Below, in pieces: positions 58,368 to 64,000 of a stretch of DNA of 64,000 nt. Under the pieces are notes generated by a model. It was given only the letters and a program-made list of their open reading frames with translations, had not been told where the DNA came from and did no database searches. Location of the stretch: the NCBI RefSeq assembly GCF_000801295.1, contig NZ_AP012978.1, positions 2,463,001 to 2,527,000 on the forward strand, read 5' to 3'. The stretch's first letter is position 1. Every line of letters begins with the position of its first letter. Made by a program: the position numbers and the translations under genes. This stretch comes from an endosymbiont of unidentified scaly snail isolate Monju. GTDB lineage: Bacteria; Pseudomonadota; Gammaproteobacteria; Chromatiales; Chromatiaceae.

Positions 58368-59888
58368 TCAACCGCCCGAGGCAAACAACCGGTAGGCGGG
58401 GTTGTCAGTCTCTTCCGTGTAGTCGTAGCCCAGTTCCTTCATGTACGACTCGAAGGCCTTGCGCTCGCCGACTGCCAGCTGGATACCAACCAGTACGCGA
58501 CCATAGGCGGCTCCGTGGTTCCGATAGTGGAACAGACTGATGTTCCAGCCGCGCGACAAGCCCGACAGGAAGTCCAGCAGGGCGCCGGGACGTTCGGGAA
58601 ACATGAAACGGTACACCCGTTCATCGACCGCCTGGGGCGCGTGCCCGCCCACCATGTAGCGGATATGCAGTTTGGCCGTCTCGTTGTCGGTCATGTCCAC
58701 CACCGAGTACCCCTTGTCGCGCAGTTGGGCGAGCAGGCGCTCCTTTTCCTGCGCACCTTCGCGCAACTCCACACCGCAGAACACTTGCGCATCGTGGTCG
58801 TCGGCGTAGCGGTAGTTGAACTCGGTGATGGCACGCTTGCCGAGCACGCGGCAGAAACGCAGGAAGGCGCCGGGCTTCTCGGGAATCTGTACTGCCAGCA
58901 GGGCCTCGCGCTGCTCACCGATCTCGGTACGCTCGGCGACATGACGCAGCCGGTCGAAATTGATGTTCGCTCCGCTGAGCAGGGCCACCAGGGTCCGGTC
59001 CTTCATGCCGCTGTCGGCCACGTATTGCTTGATACCCGCCACCGCGAGCGCCCCGGCCGGCTCGGCCACTGAACGGGTGTCGTCGAAGATATCCTTGATC
59101 GCCGCGCAGATCTGGTCGGTACTCACCAGCACCACCTCGTCCACCAGCTTGCGCGCCACACGGAAGGTCTCCTTGCCGATCTGGCGTACGGCCACGCCAT
59201 CGGCAAACAGGCCGACCTGCTTCAGGCTCACACGCCGACCGGCACGCATCGCCGCATGCAGGGTGGGGGCGTCCTCGGGCTCCACGCCGATGATGCGGAT
59301 CTCGGGGCGCACATGCTTCACATAGGCCGCAATGCCGGCGATGAGACCACCACCACCGACCGGCACGAAGATCGCCTCGATGGGATCGGCATGCTGACGC
59401 AGGATCTCCATGCCGATGGTGCCTTGGCCAGCGATCACCTTGGGATCGTCGAAGGGATGAATGAAGCTCAACCCCTTCTCCTCGGCCAGCTTCAAGGCAT
59501 GCGCATTGGCCTCGTCGTAGGAATCGCCATACAGTATCGCCTTGCCCCCCAGGCGGCGCACCGTATCGACCTTGATACCCGGCGTGGTGGTGGGCATGAC
59601 GATGGTGGTCGGCACACCCAATTCGCGTCCCGCCAGCGCCACCCCCTGTGCATGATTACCGGCCGAGGCCGCGATCACTCCCTTGGCACGCGCCGCCTCG
59701 TCCAGGCTGTAGATCTTGTTGTAGGCGCCGCGCAGCTTGAACGAGAACACCTGTTGTGCATCCTCGCGCTTGAGCAGGATGTTGCAACCCAGGCGGTCAC
59801 TCAGGCGACGCACCGGCTCCAGGGGGGTCTCACACGCCACGTCATAGACACGAGCGCGCAGGATCTCTTCGATGTAACAGCGGGGCAT
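58368..59888 (-). CDS. ilvA: Threonine ammonia-lyase, biosynthetic (IlvA)
   Basis: 506 residues. The PLP lysine is in VFSFKLRGAYN near residue 51, ASAGNHAQGVA is the Asn loop and VPVGGGGLIAGIA is the phosphate-binding loop. Two C-terminal ACT-like regulatory domains start near EREALLAVQIPEKPGAF and ERVYRFMFPERPGALLDFL. It makes 2-oxobutanoate for isoleucine and is feedback-inhibited. It is divergent from rpiA. Confidence 0.96.
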   Translation of the reverse strand: MPRCYIEEILRARVYDVACETPLEPVRRLSDRLGCNILLKREDAQQVFSFKLRGAYNKIYSLDEAARAKGVIAASAGNHAQGVALAGRELGVPTTIVMPTTTPGIKVDTVRRLGGKAILYGDSYDEANAHALKLAEEKGLSFIHPFDDPKVIAGQGTIGMEILRQHADPIEAIFVPVGGGGLIAGIAAYVKHVRPEIRIIGVEPEDAPTLHAAMRAGRRVSLKQVGLFADGVAVRQIGKETFRVARKLVDEVVLVSTDQICAAIKDIFDDTRSVAEPAGALAVAGIKQYVADSGMKDRTLVALLSGANINFDRLRHVAERTEIGEQREALLAVQIPEKPGAFLRFCRVLGKRAITEFNYRYADDHDAQVFCGVELREGAQEKERLLAQLRDKGYSVVDMTDNETAKLHIRYMVGGHAPQAVDERVYRFMFPERPGALLDFLSGLSRGWNISLFHYRNHGAAYGRVLVGIQLAVGERKAFESYMKELGYDYTEETDNPAYRLFASGG

Positions 59889-60029
59889 GAACAGTCTCTG
59901 TATTCTTTACGATCGAACGCCCATGATACGGCATAACCGCTTGTCGGAGTTCACCGACCGGGCCAACATGGCAGGTCGCCCCGTATAATGGTAAGTTTCC
60001 AGCCATCCCTTTCAGGCAGGACAAACACC

Positions 60030-60689
60030 ATGAACCAGGACGAAATGAAGAAGCTTGCGGCGCAGGCCGCGCTGGAGTATCTGCCGGACGGCGGCATCAT
60101 CGGCATCGGCACCGGCTCGACCGTGAACCACTTCATTGACGCGCTGGCACCCATCAAGGGCCGCTTCGAGGGCGCAGTATCCAGTTCCGAGGCCTCAACC
60201 GAACGGCTCAAGGCCATCGGCATCCCGGTGCTGGACCTCAACGCCGTCGGCGACCTGGAGATCTATGTCGATGGCGCCGACGAATCCAACCGCCACCTGC
60301 AACTGATCAAGGGCGGAGGTGGCGCACTCACCCGCGAGAAGATCATCGCCGCGGCCAGCAAGCGCTTCGTGTGCATCGCCGACGAGACCAAGCTGGTAGA
60401 CGTGCTGGGCACCTTCCCGCTGCCGGTCGAGGTCATCCCCATGGCGCGCAGCTACGTGGCGCGCGAGCTGGTCAAGCTGGGCGGCGCCCCGGTGTGGCGC
60501 GAGAACTTCGTCACCGACAACGGCAACCTGATCCTCGACGTGCACAACCTCGAGATCATGGAGCCTGCCCACCTCGAGACCACCATCAACCAGATCGCGG
60601 GCGTGGTCACCGTGGGCCTGTTCGCCCATCGCGGCGCCGACGTGCTCATTCTCGGTACCCCGGAAGGCCCGAAGGTCATCGAGCCCTGA
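60030..60689 (+). CDS. rpiA: Ribose-5-phosphate isomerase A
   Basis: 219 residues. [42 protein letters not shown] (Asp and Glu of the active site), and [10 protein letters not shown] are standard. It serves the pentose phosphate and Calvin pathways. A TATAAT box is at 59984-59989, and the divergent ilvA start is 141 bases upstream. Confidence 0.96.
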   Translation: MNQDEMKKLAAQAALEYLPDGGIIGIGTGSTVNHFIDALAPIKGRFEGAVSSSEASTERLKAIGIPVLDLNAVGDLEIYVDGADESNRHLQLIKGGGGALTREKIIAAASKRFVCIADETKLVDVLGTFPLPVEVIPMARSYVARELVKLGGAPVWRENFVTDNGNLILDVHNLEIMEPAHLETTINQIAGVVTVGLFAHRGADVLILGTPEGPKVIEP

Positions 60690-60717
60690 CTACGGAAGGT
60701 TTTTCTTCACGACGAGG

Positions 60718-60751
60718 AAAACCCGCCCCCATCCCTGGGGGCGGGTATTAC
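60718..60751 (+). terminator. Hairpin after rpiA (possible terminator)
   Basis: ACCCGCCCCCATCCCTGGGGGCGGGT is a strong stem 29 bases after the rpiA stop. It is preceded by GGAAAA rather than followed by a T-run, so termination is uncertain. Confidence 0.5.
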
Positions 60752-60927
60752 CGCCGGGAAACTCTCCGATCCCTGGAGACAGCCTCCTTGCCTCAGGCCT
60801 CCCTGCCCGAGCCACTCATCCCTGACGGCGCGACCATTGTCGTCCCGACATCTCCCGCAGTCATCGGAAAATTGCTGCTGCGCTTGTAGGAAAAATCTGA
60901 TTTTCTTGCGGGCAGCATTCAGCGAAG

Positions 60928-60990
60928 ACTCGGCCCGGGGATGGACCCCTGCGGCTGGAGCGGTGTTCTCGCCGCGAAGAATTCACCGGT
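60928..60990. repeat. REP-like repeat, copy 10
   Basis: CTCGGCCCGGGGATGGACCCC is followed by GGAGCGGTGTTCTCGCCGCGAA. It lies between rpiA and the porin gene. The rest of 60752-61014 shows no recognised gene. Confidence 0.7.
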
Positions 60991-61014
60991 AGGCGGCTGA
61001 ACGACATCCCCAAC

Positions 61015-61038
61015 AAAAAACGGGGCCCGAAGGCCCCG
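61015..61038 (-). terminator. Rho-independent terminator after the porin gene
   Basis: On the reverse strand CGGGGCCTTCGGGCCCCG is followed by TTTTTT. Confidence 0.92.
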
Positions 61039-61066
61039 TCGAGAGTCACAGATTCCGATCGGATGA

Positions 61067-62104
61067 TCAGAAGGTGTGGATCATGCCCAGTGCAAAGTTG
61101 CTGGTGTCCGGAGTCGCAACCGGATTGTTCTGGTTGGCGTAGGCAGCGTACACCTGGGTGCGCTTGCTGAACTTGTGGCCCACACCAATGCCGAAGCGCT
61201 TAACCTTGTTGGCAGCGCCACTGGGATCTTTTTCACCATAGTTAATCACGACAAAGTTGTTGCCGAAGTTGGCCTTACCGGCCAGGCCCCAGACAGTACG
61301 GTCGTCACCGGCAACACCGATGTCGCTCTTGTCTTCGTAGTTGGCACCGACAGTGAAGTCACCGAAGGTATAGCTTGCGCCAACCTGCCACATGGTCTGG
61401 TCTTTTGCCGCACCGCCTCCGTTGAAGTCGCCGGTAAAGACCTCATAACCAATACCGACCTTCAGGCCGCCGCCGCCATAAATCAGGGCGAGAGAGTAGG
61501 CATCGGCCAGATTGTTGGCGGAGTTGAAGTTGGTGTTGCGGTGGCGCGCGTTGGTGGTAGTCCCAATCGGGGAAAAGACGGTGGTGGTTGTCCGCACGCC
61601 GCTCTGCTCACCCGGCACGATGGCCGCGGCCACGGTGAAGCCGCTCATGTTGGGCGAGATGTAGGCGATGGCATTGTCGGCACGCACTTCGGTGAAGCCG
61701 ATCTTGTTCATATCGATGACAGAGTCGCCCAGGAAATCGGTGCCCGAGGCATAGAAGGCCACCTTGGCCGGGGTGTCGTGACGGCCAGCCAGGAAGGTAC
61801 CCCAGCTGCCGGACAGACCGACATAGGCACTACGCGCGCTGATCGGGGTGCTTGCAGCGCCACCGTCGGAGATGTTGTAGCCCATTTCGTACTTGAAGAT
61901 GGCCTTCAGGCCGTCGCCCAGATCCTCGGAACCCTTAATGCCAACGCGCGAGGCGTTGCTGTTGACAGTGTAGTTGTCGCTCGGACTGTTGTCGTTGGAC
62001 TGAATGGAGACGTGCGCCTTGCCGTACAGGGTGGTGTCAGCGGCGACAGCAGCCGGCGCGGCCACGACGGCGGCGATGGCAGCAGCGATAAGCTTCTTGT
62101 TCAT
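61067..62104 (-). CDS. Gram-negative general porin
   Basis: 345 residues with a signal peptide (MNKKLIAAAIAAVVAAPAAVA). The mature sequence has beta-strand porin repeats, starting with DTTLYGKAHVSIQS and SRVGIKGSEDLGDGLKAIFKYEMGY. It closes with NFALGMIHTF and a terminal Phe, needed for BAM recognition. It is a trimeric porin of the Burkholderia/Neisseria Porin_4 type. I used ATG 62104 because the signal peptide starts there. Confidence 0.9.
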   Translation of the reverse strand: MNKKLIAAAIAAVVAAPAAVAADTTLYGKAHVSIQSNDNSPSDNYTVNSNASRVGIKGSEDLGDGLKAIFKYEMGYNISDGGAASTPISARSAYVGLSGSWGTFLAGRHDTPAKVAFYASGTDFLGDSVIDMNKIGFTEVRADNAIAYISPNMSGFTVAAAIVPGEQSGVRTTTTVFSPIGTTTNARHRNTNFNSANNLADAYSLALIYGGGGLKVGIGYEVFTGDFNGGGAAKDQTMWQVGASYTFGDFTVGANYEDKSDIGVAGDDRTVWGLAGKANFGNNFVVINYGEKDPSGAANKVKRFGIGVGHKFSKRTQVYAAYANQNNPVATPDTSNFALGMIHTF

Positions 62105-62327
62105 TTCAGAACTCCCGCAAATGGTTGATGGGTTGATTTGCACGGGCAATGGTAGTGTGACGAGCCACACATTGCAAGCCCTTCTTTGCAAAAAAAACAC
62201 GCCACCATACGAGCTGTGGCTTTTTTGCAACATCACGGGAATTCAAGGGCTTGGGACACATTGGCGATGCAGATAGCGAAGAATGCTGGGGCTTCGGGGC
62301 TCTTTCACGACGAGGCGACCTGCAATT

Positions 62328-62536
62328 CACCACAGAGAACAGAGCACACAGAGAGATTCTCTGCAGGGTGCCTCGCTTGCCCAAAGCTTGTGACAGCAAG
62401 CGCTCATGGCCGCCCGCTTCCGGTCCGGTGCTGACCGTTCCACATCGGGCCTTGACCATGGTTTCCACGTGACGCCGAGAATTGTGCTTCTGCCACCCTA
62501 TGATCTCTGTGTGCTCTGTATCCTCTGTGGTGAGCC
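62328..62536. repeat. Inverted CACAGAG-type repeat pair
   Basis: TTCACCACAGAGAACAGAGC and its continuation CACACAGAGAGATTCTCT lie at 62328-62365. GATCTCTGTGTGCTCTGTAT and CCTCTGTGGTGAG lie at 62501-62534, in opposite orientation. Each end has several TGTGCTCTGT-like units. It may be a small non-autonomous element. No gene is seen between 62105 and 62547. Confidence 0.6.
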
Positions 62537-62547
62537 GCCCAAAATGC

Positions 62548-62574
62548 AAAAGGCCCCTCCACAAGGGGGGCCTT
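62548..62574 (-). terminator. Rho-independent terminator after rpsI
   Basis: On the reverse strand AAGGCCCCCCTTGTGGAGGGGCC is followed by TTTTG. Confidence 0.85.
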
Positions 62575-62603
62575 CTCTGCTCGGGCGATCGCGTGGCAGC
62601 GGA

Positions 62604-62996
62604 TCAGCGCTTGGAGTACTGCGGACGCTTGCGCGCCTTGTGCAGACCCACCTTCTTGCGCTCGACCATGCGGGCATCGCGGGTCAGCAGACCGGCCTGA
62701 CGCAGCGGGGCGCGCAGCGACTCGTCGTATTCCAGCAGGGCGCGGGCGATGCCGTGACGGATGGCACCGGCCTGACCGGTGTTGCCACCACCCTTGACGG
62801 TGACCTTGACGTCGAGCTTGTTGAGGTTGTCGGTGAGCACCAGCGGCTGGCGCACCACCATGCGCGCGGTCTCGCGGCCGAAAAACTCGTCGAGCGCGCG
62901 GCCGTTGACAGTGATCTTGCCGCTACCGGGCGACAGGAAGACGCGGGCAGTGGAGGTCTTGCGACGACCGGTTCTGTAGTTCGCTTGCATTGCCAT
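62604..62996 (-). CDS. rpsI: 30S ribosomal protein S9
   Basis: 130 residues. [18 protein letters not shown] starts the domain and [17 protein letters not shown] is the conserved basic tail that reaches the decoding centre. It lies ten bases after rplM, in the usual operon. Confidence 0.97.
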   Translation of the reverse strand: MAMQANYRTGRRKTSTARVFLSPGSGKITVNGRALDEFFGRETARMVVRQPLVLTDNLNKLDVKVTVKGGGNTGQAGAIRHGIARALLEYDESLRAPLRQAGLLTRDARMVERKKVGLHKARKRPQYSKR

Positions 62997-63006
62997 GACG
63001 ACTCTC

Positions 63007-63438
63007 TCAGATATCCAGCGGCTTGGGCTGTTGGGCCTGGTGGGGGTGCTCGGGGCCGGCGAAGATGCGCAGCTTCTTCATCATGGCGCGGCCCAGCGGG
63101 GTGCGCGGCAGCATACCGCGGACGGCGGTCTCGAGCACGCGCTCGGGCGCCTTCTGCAGGAGCTTTTCCAGGCTGATCGACTTGAGGTTGCCGATGTAAC
63201 CGGTGTGATGATAGTACATCTTGTCCTTCATCTTGTTGCCGGTGACCCGGATCTTCTCGGCATTGACCACGACGATGTAGTCGCCGGTGTCCACGTGCGG
63301 CGTGAAGATGGGCTTGTGCTTGCCTTTCAGACGACGCGCGATCTCGGAGGCGAGACGGCCGAGGGTCTTGCCTTCGGCGTCCACGACGTACCAGTCGCGG
63401 CGGACTTCTGCGGGTTTGGCGCTGACCGTGGTTTTCAT
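63007..63438 (-). CDS. rplM: 50S ribosomal protein L13
   Basis: 143 residues. [28 protein letters not shown] and [21 protein letters not shown] are standard. I chose ATG 63438 ([16 protein letters not shown]) because GGAGCAGG is just upstream. Confidence 0.97.
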   Translation of the reverse strand: MKTTVSAKPAEVRRDWYVVDAEGKTLGRLASEIARRLKGKHKPIFTPHVDTGDYIVVVNAEKIRVTGNKMKDKMYYHHTGYIGNLKSISLEKLLQKAPERVLETAVRGMLPRTPLGRAMMKKLRIFAGPEHPHQAQQPKPLDI

Positions 63439-63559
63439 TTTCCTGCTCCAGCGGGGCCTGCACGCAGGCCACCAGGACTCGGGTTCAAGTGGTTTCACGA
63501 AAGGGCGCGAATATTAGCGTCCCCGGCGGCGCTTGACAAGCACTTTCGACCGCCTCGGC

Positions 63560-63667
63560 ACTCTTCGGCCCGAGAACGTATCTCCGGCGTCCAGCAGCGG
63601 CACCCCCGCCGCGAACATGCCGCCAAAGGACCAGCCCCTCGCAGGAATGGCGTCCTCGCGGTGAACC
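63560..63667. repeat. REP-like repeat, copy 11 (diverged)
   Basis: CTTCGGCCCGAGAACG, CAGCGGCACCCCCGCCGCGAAC and GGAATGGCGTCCTCGCGGTGAAC are recognisable halves of the family in the rplM leader region. Confidence 0.6.
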
Positions 63668-63693
63668 CCCGCACAGGGATGTACGACGCAGGC

Positions 63694-63724
63694 AAAAAAA
63701 ACGCGTGGCGGGGGGCGCCACGCG
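63694..63724 (-). terminator. Rho-independent terminator after the ferredoxin-like gene
   Basis: On the reverse strand CGCGTGGCGCCCCCCGCCACGCG is followed by eight T. It is about 150 bases beyond the ferredoxin stop. Confidence 0.9.
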
Positions 63725-63871
63725 AAATGTAACCGCCAAAGGAGGATGGAGGAGTACTGACTCGATGAATCAGTATGTGAGAAGTTTCTGATATTCCTGT
63801 GCAGCTGTCAAGTGCACCAGTTCACATTGCGTGTTGGTCTTCAGCGACGTCCAGCAACCCGGAGGGGTGTC

Positions 63872-64000
63872 TCAGATGGCGTCTTCGCGGTTGATGAGCA
63901 GGCGCTCCACCCGCCGGCCGTGGCGTAGATGCTCCTCGATGATCTCGTCCAGGTCGCTCTGGTCGACGTAGGTGTACCAGGTCTCCTCGGGATAGATTAC
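63872..64000 (-). CDS. 2Fe-2S ferredoxin-like protein, 3' end only
   Basis: The reverse strand from the window edge reads VIYPEETWYTYVDQSDLDEI and ends RVERLLINREDAI before a TGA at 63872. This is the typical C-terminus of short thioredoxin-fold 2Fe-2S ferredoxins. The cysteine ligands and start lie outside the window. Confidence 0.75.
   Translation of the reverse strand, partial: VIYPEETWYTYVDQSDLDEIIEEHLRHGRRVERLLINREDAI

Noticed and set aside
63495..63739. Reverse-strand small frames upstream of rplM
   Set aside because: They consist of REP-like repeat sequence and the terminator, with no ribosome site or conserved content.

Overview
The window is GC-rich (most genes strongly GC3-biased) and reads as a chromosomal segment of a chemolithotrophic, sulfur-oxidising gammaproteobacterium, probably near Chromatiales or Thiohalobacterales. 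Support comes from gene orders typical of gammaproteobacteria (nitrilase-tldD-pmbA, pepP-ubiH-ubiI behind ygfB, zapA-6S RNA-fau, rplM-rpsI), a full MSHA-type pilus locus, and several sulfur-linked genes: a Gly/Asn/Tyr-rich sulfur-globule-like protein, a SoxXA-binding (SoxK-like) protein and two DsrE-fold proteins tied to an ECF sigma factor. I cannot name the species from sequence alone.

Layout. 0.2-4.1 kb: nitrilase, tldD, pmbA. 4.2-5.2 kb: a frameshifted fbp. 5.4-6.6 kb: an IS110-family element that has inserted inside a REP-type palindrome. 6.7-11 kb: yrfG, cysQ, a two-domain thioredoxin-fold protein, a small DUF4124-like gene, a diguanylate-cyclase-like protein without its GGDEF motif, a small conserved protein and tRNA-Phe. 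11.4-25.3 kb: the MSHA pilus locus as two convergent operons (mshI-I2-J-K-L-M-N-E-G forward, mshA-C-D-O-P-Q reverse). 25.5-29 kb: yggX, mutY, a DUF2007/zinc-ribbon protein, then an ECF sigma, an anti-sigma anchor joined to a DsrE domain, and a secreted DsrE protein. 29.1-34.8 kb: an AT-richer sensory island with a globin-PAS-GGDEF-EAL protein, an ANTAR response regulator and a NIT-domain chemoreceptor. 34.9-38.3 kb: a second ECF sigma/anti-sigma pair, a PfkB-type kinase, the SoxK-like protein and dgkA. 38.3-43.6 kb: the glycine cleavage operon, with tpx inside it and a tandem glycine riboswitch in front. 43.7-46.6 kb: a Fe(III) ABC importer permease and binding protein behind Fur-like sites. 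46.6-52.2 kb: sulfur globule protein, GtrA protein, proton-pumping pyrophosphatase, soluble pyrophosphatase, phosphoesterase, moaC, engB. 52.3-56.9 kb: a long inverted repeat, a fused and internally deleted ubiH/ubiI remnant, pepP, ygfB, a small coiled-coil protein and zapA. 57-64 kb: 6S RNA, fau, a lysine-rich basic protein, ilvA, rpiA, a porin, rpsI, rplM and the 3' end of a 2Fe-2S ferredoxin-like gene.

Two patterns cut across the window. First, a REP-like family with two stem types (GTAGGAG + stem-loop + CGAA) occupies at least eleven intergenic sites and serves as an IS110 target. Second, coding lesions are unusually common. Single-base frameshifts affect fbp, the IS110 transposase, the DUF4124 gene, the anti-sigma/DsrE gene, the iron permease and the iron-binding protein. 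Segment deletions that cut out conserved motifs affect the GGDEF protein, mshI2/mshJ, mshE, mshG and ubiH/ubiI. Such a density in otherwise housekeeping genes is more easily explained by assembly or read error than by decay, but the repeated in-frame loss of the most conserved blocks is odd and deserves a check against reads.

The best candidate for an undescribed system is the 27.2-29.0 kb module: an ECF sigma factor, a membrane-anchored anti-sigma whose outer part is a DsrE domain with a conserved cysteine, and a second, secreted DsrE protein. Together they could sense periplasmic sulfur or persulfide.
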